Assembly (NCBI RefSeq): GCF_000022085.1
Contig: NC_011894.1
Coordinates: 6,384,501 to 6,448,500 of the forward strand
Length of the DNA: 64,000 nt
Reading direction: 5' to 3'
DNA from: Methylobacterium nodulans ORS 2060
Lineage (GTDB): Bacteria; Pseudomonadota; Alphaproteobacteria; Rhizobiales; Beijerinckiaceae
Positions 46,709 to 55,586 of this stretch are shown here, one piece after another. The stretch's first letter is position 1. Every line of letters starts with the position of its first letter. The notes under the pieces are model-generated. The model did not search any database. It was not told where the DNA came from and saw only the letters and a list, made by a program, of their open reading frames with translations. Both the position numbers and the translations under genes were made by a program.

Positions 46709-48148
46709 TCATGTGGCGTTGCGGCCGTAGACGTCCTCGATGCGGACGATATCGTCCTCGCCGGTGTAGCTGCCGACCTGGACCTCGATCAGCTCCAGCG
46801 GGATCTTGCCGGGATTGACCAGGCGGTGCACGCAGCCGATCGGCAGGTAGATCGCCTCGTTCTCGTGCACCAGCGTCACCCGCTCGTCCACCGTCACCTC
46901 CGCCGTGCCGCGCACCACCACCCAGTGCTCCGCCCGGTGATAGTGCTTCTGCAGCGACAGCCGCCCGCCCGGCTTGACGGTGATCCGCTTCACCTGGAAG
47001 CGCTGGCCGAGGTCGATGCGCTGGTAGGAGCCCCAGGGCCGGTACATCAGCCGGTGCGCGTCCGCTTCCGGCTCGCCGCGGGCGCGCAGGTCTTCCACCA
47101 GCGCCTTCACCGCCCCGCCCCCGTCCCGCGTCGTCACCAGCACGGCATCCGGCGTCGTCACCACCACCACGTCCTCGAGCCCGACCACCGCCGTCAGGAC
47201 GTCGCCGGCGCTGTGCACGAGGCTGTTGCGGGTCTCCCGCACCGCCACCCGGCCGCGCAGGGCGTTCCCGGCCGCGTCCCGGGCCGACACCTCCCACAGC
47301 GCCCCCCAGGTGCCGATGTCCGACCACGGGAAGCGCACCGGCAGCACGCCCGAGCGGCGGGTCTGCTCCATCACCGCGTAGTCGATCGAGATCTGCGGCG
47401 CGCGCGCGAAGGCGGCCGGATCGAGGCGCACGAAGTCGAGATCGCGGCTGGCTTGGTCGAGGGCGTGCTCCGCGGCCTCCAGCACGGCCGGGGCGTGGGC
47501 GCGCAGCTCGTCGAGCATCACGTCGGCCCGGAACAGGAAGTAGCCGCTGTTCCACAGCGCGCCCTCGGCGATCAGGCCGGCCGCGCGGGCGGCGTCCGGC
47601 TTCTCCAGGAAGCGCGCGACGGCGTAGGCCCCCTCCGCCCCGGCCCGGCCCGGCAGCGGATCCCCGGGCTGGATGTAGCCGTAGGCGGTGGCGGGGCCGG
47701 TCGGCGTGATGCCGAGCGTCATGATGTGGCCGTCGCGGGCCGCGACCGCGGCGGTGCGGGCCGCCGCCACGAAGGCCTCCGTGTCGCCCACCACGTGGTC
47801 GGCCGCCAGGATCAGCACCAGAGCCTCGCGGTCGGACCGCGCGGCGTAGAGCGCCGCCACCGCGACGGCGGCGGCCGAGTCGCGGCGCTGCGGCTCGAGC
47901 AGGATGTCCGCCCTGACGCCCACCGCCGCGAGCTGCTCGCCCACGATGAAGCGCGCGTCCTGCGCCGTGATGACGGTCGGGCGCGCGAAGACGCCCGCAT
48001 CCGCCAAGCGCAGGGCGGTGGCCTGGAAGGACGACCGGTCCGTCTCCGCGAGCGGGATGAACTGCTTGGGGTGACACTCGCGCGAGGCGGGCCACAGCCG
48101 GGTGCCCGATCCACCGCACAGGATCACGGGATGGATGAGATCGCCCAT
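46709..48148 (-). CDS. manC: Mannose-1-phosphate guanylyltransferase / mannose-6-phosphate isomerase
   Basis: 479 residues, GGAG five bases before the ATG. N-terminal nucleotidyltransferase: 'PVILCGGSGTRLWPASRECH' with 'PKQF' (GTP/metal binding), 'ADHVVGD', 'FLEKPDA'. The C-terminal cupin (type II PMI, ~365-475) reads 'RPWGSYQRIDLGQRFQVKRI', 'GGRLSLQKHYHRAEHWVVV', 'ENEAIYLPIGCVHRLVNPGK'. It provides GDP-mannose. Base composition is strikingly GC-richer than gmd and fcl just downstream (90 bp gap), so the three genes were probably assembled from different sources. It is the first gene of the GDP-fucose operon. Confidence 0.95.
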   Translation of the reverse strand: MGDLIHPVILCGGSGTRLWPASRECHPKQFIPLAETDRSSFQATALRLADAGVFARPTVITAQDARFIVGEQLAAVGVRADILLEPQRRDSAAAVAVAALYAARSDREALVLILAADHVVGDTEAFVAAARTAAVAARDGHIMTLGITPTGPATAYGYIQPGDPLPGRAGAEGAYAVARFLEKPDAARAAGLIAEGALWNSGYFLFRADVMLDELRAHAPAVLEAAEHALDQASRDLDFVRLDPAAFARAPQISIDYAVMEQTRRSGVLPVRFPWSDIGTWGALWEVSARDAAGNALRGRVAVRETRNSLVHSAGDVLTAVVGLEDVVVVTTPDAVLVTTRDGGGAVKALVEDLRARGEPEADAHRLMYRPWGSYQRIDLGQRFQVKRITVKPGGRLSLQKHYHRAEHWVVVRGTAEVTVDERVTLVHENEAIYLPIGCVHRLVNPGKIPLELIEVQVGSYTGEDDIVRIEDVYGRNAT

Positions 48149-48380
48149 GGTGTCTCCATCGTCTCGGGTTGGTGGATCGGCCGGCTGTCAAAACAAGGAT
48201 CGATCCAACCGGACAGAGGCCTGCGCGAAACGCCCAATCATGTCCACTGATTCTCCGTGTGTCGGCGGCTGCGGTTTGCAGGAAGCCATGGAAAAGTCAA
48301 TTTAGCTCCTCGGGAGGACGAGCTAAATCTCCTCGGCCGTCACGGGCCGCAGTCTTTATTCAGTCTGTCTTCCCAATGAC

Positions 48381-49295
48381 TTACCCCAACCAATAGCGCC
48401 GCGCCGGGCCGCGCTCCGGAGCGCTGAAGCTGTCGCGAAGCGTGGCACATAGGGGAAGCAATGCCAGTGCCGTGCCAAGCCTCTCAGGCTCATCTCGGCT
48501 TCGATGTTCAGCGGGCACGACCAAACTAAGGTTTGTGGAGGCTGCCCTGCGCGCCGTGTAACGACGCCCGCCCAACTCCAACCGCGCGTTGCTCTGTCGC
48601 AAGCCCCAGGCGAGAATGGCAAGTTGGACAAGGCGATGGGCGTTGTAGACGAGGCTCCTGAGCAGCGCCTGTGAGTCCTGCGTCGCCTCAGTTCTGGCCG
48701 AGAGAGCTTCGCCCCAGCAGCACTTGGCAACCGACATCATCGTTTCGACCTTCCAGCGCTGCCGGTAAGCATGGCGGCTGGTCTCATCGCCGGGCGTGCC
48801 GAGCAGGCGGTGCATCTCCTGGCGGGCGTTGTCGCAATCACGCGCACGGACCGTGCTGTCGTGCGCGATCTGCCGCCTGTCACGGCTGAGCGGGACGCGG
48901 CGCACGGTGTCGGCCAGCGCGGCGTCGAGACACTCAGGCGAGATCCAGCGGCGAGCTAACCACCAGAAGGTGGCGTGGTCGGGCACACAGACGCCGTGCA
49001 GCAAACGCCGCAGCCAGTTGGAAAGGCGCAGCAGGTCTTCGAGCCCCCGATCGGTGAGCCGGAGATACTCCTTGGGGAGCAGCGCAGCCAGGAGGCTGGA
49101 TGGGCGGCAGGCCGAAGCAGCGTCCTTGTTCAGGCTAAGTGGCAGAACGCGGCGCGACGCTGACCGCGAGCCACGCGAAGCACAGAAGTTGGTTGTCCAT
49201 GATCTCCAAATGTGGGGATCAGGCCACGCCATCGCGAGCCTTCCGACAGGGCAAGACGTAGGCAAGACGGCGTACGGTTCATCATTGGAGCGCAT
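48381..49295 (-). pseudogene. IS5-type transposase with internal deletion
   Basis: The frame is open for 304 codons but the protein is a mosaic. 'LRLTDRGLEDLLRLSNWLRR' and 'VCVPDHATFWWLARRWISPE' are the N-terminal part of IS5-group transposases. After 'RRQIAHDSTVRARD' (catalytic Asp region) it jumps to 'HRLLGTPGDETSRHAYRQRW' and 'KVETMMSVAKCCWGEALSAR' (the YREK-like C-terminal block), so the central DDE segment is lost. The ends are not normal for the family. Inactive. The 232 bp before it (48149-48380) hold the manC upstream region with no clear promoter motif. Confidence 0.65.
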
Positions 49296-49385
49296 TCTGC
49301 GTGGCTTCCGACGCTGTGTTTAGGATTCATACGCCTCGCCAAGAGACCGCAGAGCAGCCGATTCACAATCTCGTGGATAGTGCGC

Positions 49386-50000
49386 TTAGATTAACGTAGG
49401 AATTTTATATTCGAACCTTTCGTAATCGCATTCATACAAACTATATATCGTTCTAAGAGAGGTCAATGACAGGCTGTTTTTTGCAATTTTCGCTTCAGAA
49501 GCTTCCAAGCGACATGAAAATTCCTCATCTAGGCCCAGTACTTTTCCTAGGTAAAAAAGATCACACTTCAAATTTTCGTATTTACCAATAAAATCCATCG
49601 GCTCATCAAGAATATTAGAATATACAGCGTGTGTTATATGCTTCTGTCTAATAATGTTTTCTCTCTTGTAAAATCTACGGTCAAACTCCAAAATTACGCC
49701 CGGGCCAAACATCTCATTATAAACACTGAAGTCCAAATCATTACTATCGGAAATGCTTATGCCAAAATGTTCTTTGTGTTTTAGACAAGAAACTACTCTT
49801 TCTACGGGATCTCTAACAAATGAAAATTTGAAATAAGAGTCCCAATATTCCTTGTAAATATCTTTCGCTACACTTGCAATTAAGTGTTTGGTTTGTGGCT
49901 CAATGTTCCACCAATCGTCACCGCATATCCACTTTTCGATACTTGAGCCCGCGGTACGTGGAATATGGATGAATATACACTTCAGCCTATGACATATCAT
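49386..50000 (-). CDS. Sulfotransferase-family protein (carbohydrate sulfotransferase type)
   Basis: 204 residues. 'CIFIHIPRTAGSSIEKWICG' is the 5'-phosphosulfate-binding loop of PAPS-dependent sulfotransferases (family 2, Golgi-type/NodH-like). 'YFKFSFVRDPVERVVSCLKH' is the 3'-phosphate-binding motif with the conserved Arg/Ser. Short overall, with no membrane anchor, it is probably cytoplasmic and acts on a glycan precursor; PAPS synthesis genes are not in the window. It is the most AT-rich gene here, with codon use unlike its surroundings, and stands alone, which fits recent acquisition. Confidence 0.78.
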   Translation of the reverse strand: MICHRLKCIFIHIPRTAGSSIEKWICGDDWWNIEPQTKHLIASVAKDIYKEYWDSYFKFSFVRDPVERVVSCLKHKEHFGISISDSNDLDFSVYNEMFGPGVILEFDRRFYKRENIIRQKHITHAVYSNILDEPMDFIGKYENLKCDLFYLGKVLGLDEEFSCRLEASEAKIAKNSLSLTSLRTIYSLYECDYERFEYKIPTLI

Positions 50001-51012
50001 GTCGCTTCACCGCAACGTTGCGATATTCTGTTCGTTGTGTACTATGAAGCTGGCGCATAAATGCACTCAAAAAGCACATAGAGGGCTGTGATTTCCGCTG
50101 CTTTGGTAGCGAGTTGGCGATACCTCCTGCGGATGATATGTCGGCACCTATGCACTAGCTTCGCAGGCAGAGTCAACATAACGATGGTTATTTGAAGCCG
50201 GATTTTACCAGATGATTCAACTGCACAGACGTATGCCTGCCGCTCGCCCACGGTCCGCGACCGGATGTCTCGGCTCTGATCGTGGTAGGCGCCAGGATAG
50301 AGGCACGGCAGCAGGACGCCCGGCCAGTCGCCGCGGGTCACGCCGGACTGAGGAGGGACCCCGAACAGCGTGATGGTATCCTAGCCGAGCCGATCAGCTT
50401 CAGGCCCGAAGTTGCCCGCGAAGCACCGGCAGTCGCGAGCGTCTCGACCCAATTCCTCAGGCTTGAACCTCGGGGCGTCGACTCGACGAGAAAGCCCGCA
50501 ACGTGCCTCGTATCCCTCGTCGGGGCGCTGTCCTACGACATGGGCACTCTGGACCAGCCCGCCGATGGGTCCAGCACCTTCGATTTCGGAGACCTGTGAT
50601 GGCGCGTCGGCCCTTCGAATGGTGTGCGGAGCCGCCGCGCATATCGCCACTTACACCGACGGCGCGGGCGCGCCGGTGTTCAACACAAAGCGGCATTCCC
50701 GTGCTCGCGGGCGCACCGCGGACTATCCTGGATCAGGACTATATCGTGAGTGGCACTGATGGCTACATCGGCTGTCACGCATTGACGGCGGCGCGCACCG
50801 TCCAGTTGCCCCTTGCGGCCCTCCTTCCGTACGAATAGCCTCTCTTCATTGCTGATGAGAAGGGACTCTTGTCAGACGCTTTAAACATCATCGTTCGGCT
50901 GTCTGGATCTGGAAAGACCTTCAGATGTTTTAGGCGCTGCGAAAATTGTGATTGTAAGCCCTTAGCAAAAGATCCTCCTTCATTCCAATGATTTTGACCG
51001 GTGTATAACCTG
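50001..51012. other. Decayed tail-protein-like remnants and non-coding DNA
   Basis: No intact gene. At 50720-50838 a plus-strand frame reads 'DYIVSGTDGYIGCHALTAAR' then 'TVQLPLAALLPY', similar in style to phage tail/receptor modules ('DYIV..D.....V.LP'), and 'IIVRLSGSGK' continues in another frame. The upstream part (50280-50600) is GC-rich without a stable frame. These look like the remains of the same class of proteins as the intact gene just downstream. Confidence 0.4.
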
Positions 51013-52959
51013 ATGGCCCGTCGAATTCTCTCGCTCGCATTCGCTGGCTTGATCCTTGCCACCGCACTGGCTCATGCGGATCAGGCTCTGCCGAACGCCG
51101 TGATCACAAATGGCGGCGATCTCCTGCTCGGAACTCTCAAGCTCGGCAAGCGCCAAGCAGGCCAGACCGTGCTTGCGCCGGACGCGCTCACCGCGGGCGA
51201 CGCGACGCGCGCCTCCAACCCCTTCGCCGGTCCTTATCCATCTTGGGTCTCGGGCGTCGGCGGCTCGGGTTATTCTGACATCAAGCCTCTCGGGAACGCG
51301 GCGGTCTGGGCGCCGAACGGCTCGGCCAATTTCACCAACCTGTTCCCCTACGGGTCGCTCAACACAGCCGGCGCGGGCACCTTCTCGGTGGGCGTGAACC
51401 GACCAGGTTGCGTGGCGGGGTTCACCAGCCCTTCGCAGAGCGCGGCTTACGACGAGTTCGGGTCCTACGCTCTGTGCGCGCAAGGGGACACCATGCCCCT
51501 GATGGCAGCGGTCTCCGGCACCTTCACGGCAAACAGCTTCGTTCCGACGACGCCGACCACGCTGAGCGACACGGTGAAGCTCGGCGTCGGGATGTGGATC
51601 CGCACCAACGACAGCCCGGCGGCCTACAACGGCCAGATCACGAGTTGGACCGTCAACGGCGCCGGTCAGGTGACGGCCATCGCCGTGTCCGGGTGGTATC
51701 AGCGCGGGGGCGGCGCTGGCACGCCGACAGGCACGCGCGCCTTTATCAACCCGCTCGACAAGCTCTGGGGGATGTTGCTCACGCCGTTTGCCAACGGCAT
51801 CCCACTCATTGCCACGACGCAGGCCGGCTCGAAAACGGTGACGGTGAACAGCACGGTCGGCCTCTACCCGGGCGGCCATCTCATCGAGGGGCCGGGTATC
51901 CCGCCGAACACGGTCATCGCGGGCCTCGACTATGCGGCGAACACCATCCAGCTCGAGAAGGCCGCGACTGCGACCGCGTCCAATATGGTTCTGACCGCCA
52001 CCGCAGGAACCGAGTTCGGCAAGTACGTGGCGGCCGAGATCGACGTGTTCAACAGCGGTGTCGCCTTCGCGCCGACCTGGGTCTCCGGCAGTACGGGAAA
52101 TACGACCAAGGGCAGCTACCTCGTCACGAATGTCACGAGTATCAGCATGTGGCGCTCGGGCCTCATCGTGTACGGGGCCGGCATCCCGGATGGTACGACC
52201 GTTACTTTCGTCGACACGGTCAACAACACCCTGACCCTCAAGCGTCCCGCCACCGCAAACGCGACGGGCGTGGCGCTGCAAGGCATCAATCAGCTGGACG
52301 AGGGTGGGACGGCGCTTGATTGCGTGGGCCCACTCAAGAACGCGAACACCTGCTACCTGCAGCGCGGCTCGGTGTCCTACGGCTTCCTATCGATGGGTGC
52401 AGGCGATACCTCGTTCCTCGTGCGACCTGATAAGTTCGCCGGCATCCCCCTCTACGGATTCCGGGTCGACGGCAAGATCAACGGACATCCGAGCGCCGGT
52501 GATTTTGCTGTCACCAATGATAACGTGGAAGTCTGGAAGATCGATGGCTTTGGAAACGAAACGGTCCAAAGCGTCAACAGTGCGACGGATTATAAAATCC
52601 AGGGCATGACGGTTATCGATAACGCAGCGTGGGCTTCGTACACGCCCACGGTCGCCTGTGCCGGTGGTGGATCGCTGACGACAGGCACAGTCAGCGCCCG
52701 CTACAAGCGCATCGGCAAGACGGTCATGGTCACGGCCAAGGTGCCGCTCACGGCCAGCAGCTGCACGAGCGGCATCAATGTCACCCTGCCGTTCTCGTCG
52801 GCATTCGACACGCCGATCCAAGGGCGAGACATGGGCAAGGGCGTGGCCCTCGTCGGATTGGCGGCGGCCAACAGCAACGCCGTTCTCGTGCAGCGCTACG
52901 ACGGCACCGTACCAAGCGCAAGCGGTGTGCTCATCGGCCTGACCTACGAAACGCCCTGA
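51013..52959 (+). CDS. Secreted tail-fibre-like repeat protein
   Basis: 648 residues from the ATG at 51013; a GTG at 51001 would put four polar residues before the signal peptide. Signal peptide 'RRILSLAFAGLILATALAHA' (cleavage near residue 22). Residues ~270-420 hold two copies of a ~55-residue module: 'VGLYPGGHLIEGPGIPPNTV' and 'ISMWRSGLIVYGAGIPDGTT', each followed by a threonine-rich beta strand. These are phage-tail-like. The last ~110 residues ('WASYTPTVACAGGGSLTTGT', 'ARYKRIGKTVMVTAKVPLTA') resemble receptor-binding domains of tail fibres. Secreted, presumably surface-associated. Related in design to the protein at 10525-11940 but not the same sequence. Confidence 0.62.
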   Translation: MARRILSLAFAGLILATALAHADQALPNAVITNGGDLLLGTLKLGKRQAGQTVLAPDALTAGDATRASNPFAGPYPSWVSGVGGSGYSDIKPLGNAAVWAPNGSANFTNLFPYGSLNTAGAGTFSVGVNRPGCVAGFTSPSQSAAYDEFGSYALCAQGDTMPLMAAVSGTFTANSFVPTTPTTLSDTVKLGVGMWIRTNDSPAAYNGQITSWTVNGAGQVTAIAVSGWYQRGGGAGTPTGTRAFINPLDKLWGMLLTPFANGIPLIATTQAGSKTVTVNSTVGLYPGGHLIEGPGIPPNTVIAGLDYAANTIQLEKAATATASNMVLTATAGTEFGKYVAAEIDVFNSGVAFAPTWVSGSTGNTTKGSYLVTNVTSISMWRSGLIVYGAGIPDGTTVTFVDTVNNTLTLKRPATANATGVALQGINQLDEGGTALDCVGPLKNANTCYLQRGSVSYGFLSMGAGDTSFLVRPDKFAGIPLYGFRVDGKINGHPSAGDFAVTNDNVEVWKIDGFGNETVQSVNSATDYKIQGMTVIDNAAWASYTPTVACAGGGSLTTGTVSARYKRIGKTVMVTAKVPLTASSCTSGINVTLPFSSAFDTPIQGRDMGKGVALVGLAAANSNAVLVQRYDGTVPSASGVLIGLTYETP

Positions 52960-53139
52960 GGCCTTCCCCGACGCTCCCGCGCCGCTGACCCGGCTGAACG
53001 GTCCCGGCCAAGCCGTGTCACGTCCTCAGCTGCCGCCGTCCGCCCTTTCCCTCCTGCTCAACTCAAGGATCGGCCGACGCTGTGTAACCATACGCGGAGG
53101 GCCGCGGTAATGGTGCTCCGAGCATGCTGCCGGTGTTGA

Positions 53140-53331
53140 TCAGGCGGCCTGTGCAGCTGCAGGTTCTTCAGCTTGCCATTTCCAGTGCCACGGCAAGAGC
53201 TCGTGGAGGCTGCCCTGCGGGATTTCGGCGATGCGCGTGAAGACGTCGGCCAGCCAAGCCTGCGGATCGACGTTATTGAGCTTCGCCGTCATATGAGCGT
53301 GGACATGACGGCGGCCCTGTTGGCGCCGCAT
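53140..53331 (-). pseudogene. IS66 TnpC C-terminal fragment
   Basis: 'HMTAKLNNVDPQAWLADVFT' and 'EIPQGSLHELLPWHWKW' match the IS66 TnpC C-terminus (AKLN..DPQAWL.DVL.RI...P...LD.LLPWNW). Only ~60 codons survive. The gap 52960-53139 shows no feature. Confidence 0.72.
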
Positions 53332-53434
53332 ACGCTTCCGACGAGGGCCGCCCTGCGGAGACGGCTGGCCCGTAGCTGACTGTCGGCATGGATATCCCGA
53401 CCGTCAGCACATCAGTCGCCTTGAGGTCGTTGAC

Positions 53435-53734
53435 ATGGGTCGCCCGCGTCGGCGGTCGGATGCCGAGAAGGTGCGGATCGCCGCGGAGAGCCTTTCGGGG
53501 GCTCGGCTGACCTCGGCGACGGCGCGCCGGCACGGGATTTCCAACCAGCTTCTGTTTTCCTGGCGCAAGGCGTGTCGCGAGGGCCGGCTTGGCGATGTCA
53601 GCGCCAGCGGGTTCGTGCCGGCACTGGTGGTGCCGGAGACCAGCCCGCATGGCGAGCGGATCGCGACAGGTGGCGGCCGCATGGAGATTGTGAGCGCGAA
53701 CGGCCGGCGAGTGATTGGTCGATCGCGATGTTGA
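53435..53734 (+). CDS. IS66 TnpA-like protein (remnant element)
   Basis: 99 residues: 'MGRPRRRSDAEKVRIAAESL' and 'RLTSATARRHGISNQLLFSW' (helix-turn-helix). The frame is open, but the usual end is replaced by 'GRRVIGRSRC', suggesting a late frameshift, and the downstream TnpB and TnpC are broken. It differs from the TnpA at 34482, so this is another IS66 subgroup. Confidence 0.65.
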   Translation: MGRPRRRSDAEKVRIAAESLSGARLTSATARRHGISNQLLFSWRKACREGRLGDVSASGFVPALVVPETSPHGERIATGGGRMEIVSANGRRVIGRSRC

Positions 53735-53779
53735 CGTCACTGCACTGCTGCGGATCGTCCAGGCGCTCGAGACGTTGCG

Positions 53780-54040
53780 ATGATCCCGATTCCGAGCGGC
53801 GTGCGGGTGTGGCTGGCGACCGGGCACGCCGACATGCGCAAGGGCTTTGCGAGCCTGTCGTTGCAGGTTCAAGAGGTGCTGCGGCGCGATCCCTTAAGCG
53901 GGCATCTGTTTTGCTTCCGGGGCCGTCGCGGCGATCTGATGAAGGTGATCTGGCATGCTGGCCAAGGCGCGTGCCTGTTCACGAAGCAGCTGGAGCGCGC
54001 GCTGGACCATCCGCAAGTGTCTGAGCCTCACCTTCCATGA
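53780..54040 (+). pseudogene. IS66 TnpB, truncated
   Basis: 'IPSGVRVWLATGHADMRKGF', 'DPLSGHLFCFRGRRGDLMKV', 'IWHAGQGACLFTKQLER': a TnpB that ends ~25 residues early where IS481-type sequence starts near 54005. Confidence 0.72.
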
Positions 54041-54049
54041 TGCGGTGTG

Positions 54050-54350
54050 AGGGGGCGACAGTCGGAGCGGATCGGGAGCTCCGACAGAGCTCGCCGGGCA
54101 CAGGTCGGCTGTGGCGGGTCTTTCCTTTGGCCCGCCGCCGCGGCTGCTTGAGAACCTGCTCGCCATGGCGCACGAGCACGCGATGGATGGTGTCGAGCGA
54201 TAGCGTCAGATCGTGCTGACGGACGAGCTCGTTGCGGAGCGGCCTGATACCTCTGCCACCCCTTGCGCAGCATCGGGCGCGAGCTGCCGCAGCGCTGGCA
54301 GACGAGGCCGGCATCGCCGGTCCGGGCTAGAGTTCGATCCATCCCAGACG
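54050..54350 (-). pseudogene. IS481-type transposase remnant
   Basis: Minus strand, in two frames: 'DAGLVCQRCGSSRPMLRKGW' (helix-turn-helix) then 'LRNELVRQHDLTLSLDTIHR' with 'VLVRHGEQVLKQPRRRAKGK', the N-terminal region of IS481 transposases. The rve/DDE domain is missing. Confidence 0.68.
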
Positions 54351-54385
54351 TGCCTTCGCCAGATCCATCGCCGTCTCCCGCCCTG

Positions 54386-54436
54386 GCTGAGGATCTGATG
54401 GGCAGCGCGGCATGCGCTGCCCATCAGATCCTCAGC
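54386..54436. repeat. Perfect 23-bp inverted repeat with 5-nt loop
   Basis: The left arm (54386-54408) begins GCTGAGGATCTGATGG; the right arm (54414-54436) is its exact complement; the loop is GGCAT. A hairpin this long and perfect is unusual. It sits between the IS481 remnant and the group II intron tail: possibly two IS ends joined head to head, or a terminator-like hairpin of the kind some group II introns insert beside. Confidence 0.75.
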
Positions 54437-54534
54437 CGCAATAGCATCAGAAGGCCAGATCAGCCGGAAACTGGGGCGGTGAGATTGAAACGATGTCGCC
54501 GAACCTCACACAGGAGCGTATCAGAGGCGCCCAC

Positions 54535-54690
54535 CAACTCGAGGGGGATCAAGCCGCGGATCCCCCATCCCTGGCCACGCCAGCGCTTCGTCATCAAACA
54601 CCCAACGCGGGAGCCGTATGCGGGAATCCCGCCCATACGGATCTGTGCGCTCAGAAATGAGCGTCCCTACCGCGATCGCATCCTGGTTTC
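54535..54690 (+). ncRNA. Group II intron 3' end with domain V hairpin (second copy)
   Basis: It encodes 'RGIKPRIPHPWPRQRFVIKH' and 'PTREPYAGIPPIRICA', the last residues of an intron-encoded protein. They overlap a domain V-like hairpin at 54611-54643 (GAGCCGTATGCGGG-AAT-CCCGCCCATACGGATC). Domain VI and the likely intron end 'CCCTACCGCGAT' follow. Everything upstream of the IEP tail is missing. It abuts the stop of the beta-helix gene at 54691. Confidence 0.72.
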
Positions 54691-55440
54691 TCATTGAAGA
54701 GGTACGGTCGCAGTTGGTGCTCCTCCGTTGATCGCATTATCTCCAAAAGAGCGCAAAACTCCGCCATTAGTAACAACGATGGGCGATCCGAGCACTGTAG
54801 AACGTCGAATGACCGCGATTCCGACTGACTGATCAATACTAATATTTGTAGTATTGCTGTCAACAAGAACGTCGTCTATCACTATACCATTGCTCACGCC
54901 CCCGGTTGGCGCAACGGCAACACCAACGCCATTTGCAATTATCGAACTGTCCCTGATTGTTGCGCGCGAGTAGGCAGATGAACTCAATCGCACCCCCGCA
55001 TTGGAGAAACCAGATATAATGCAGTTTTCAATTGTTGTTTGTCCAGCACTGATTATGTTGATGCCATTGATTCCATTCCCCGCTCCGTCGACAGTCAGTC
55101 CGATCAGCGCCACTTGCGCACCCGGCGCATTAACAACAATTCCATTCGTGTTGGGAGCCAGAACGCCAGCCTCAACGCCTACAGACCGTATAGTAATAGG
55201 CTTGGTAATAGTAACAGCCCCGTATCCACCTGGATCTAGTACATTAATAATACCTCCAGATGCCGTCTTGCTTATCGCGCCCGCGAAGGTCTTACAAGGA
55301 GCTGTACGGCTGCAGGGGTTGACGTCATCCCCGACGCCCGACACCCAGGTGCGGGTTGCTTGCGCAAGAACATCCGTAGAATGACCGATGGCGGCAACTA
55401 ATAGCAATCCGGCCACAGCTATCAATGCTGGAAATTTCAT
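54691..55440 (-). CDS. Secreted right-handed beta-helix protein
   Basis: 249 residues. Signal peptide (1-~26: 'FPALIAVAGLLLVAAIGHST', cleavage after 'VLAQA'). 'RTWVSGVGDDVNPCSRTAPC' with 'KTFAGAISKT' is the conserved N-terminal cap of a small family of alphaproteobacterial beta-helix proteins. Repeats with hydrophobic ladder spacing follow ('TTIENCIISGFSNAGVRLSS', 'RATIRDSSIIANGVGVAVAP'). No catalytic motif. Two Cys in the cap may form a disulfide. Likely a periplasmic or surface binding protein. A group II intron tail touches its 3' end but the protein looks complete. Confidence 0.8.
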   Translation of the reverse strand: MKFPALIAVAGLLLVAAIGHSTDVLAQATRTWVSGVGDDVNPCSRTAPCKTFAGAISKTASGGIINVLDPGGYGAVTITKPITIRSVGVEAGVLAPNTNGIVVNAPGAQVALIGLTVDGAGNGINGINIISAGQTTIENCIISGFSNAGVRLSSSAYSRATIRDSSIIANGVGVAVAPTGGVSNGIVIDDVLVDSNTTNISIDQSVGIAVIRRSTVLGSPIVVTNGGVLRSFGDNAINGGAPTATVPLQ

Positions 55441-55586
55441 AGTTCCTCCGCCATGATCAGGTTTCTGCAGCAGGTTACTGCATTCAGGAAAAATGCAGAA
55501 GCCTTAGCACGCCGTCATTCGGGATCCCTGCCGACTGTTGCTATAAAGTCACTCTCAGTTGTAAGCGTCCCCGTAGTTACCCCCCG

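Noticed and set aside
46649..48250. 533-codon open frame on the plus strand, opposite manC
   Set aside because: Pure antisense of manC with His/Arg/Gly-rich composition; typical of high-GC genes.
50980..52281. 433-codon minus-strand frame over the tail-fibre-like gene
   Set aside because: Arg/Gly/Val-rich shadow; the plus-strand frame has a signal peptide and domain repeats.
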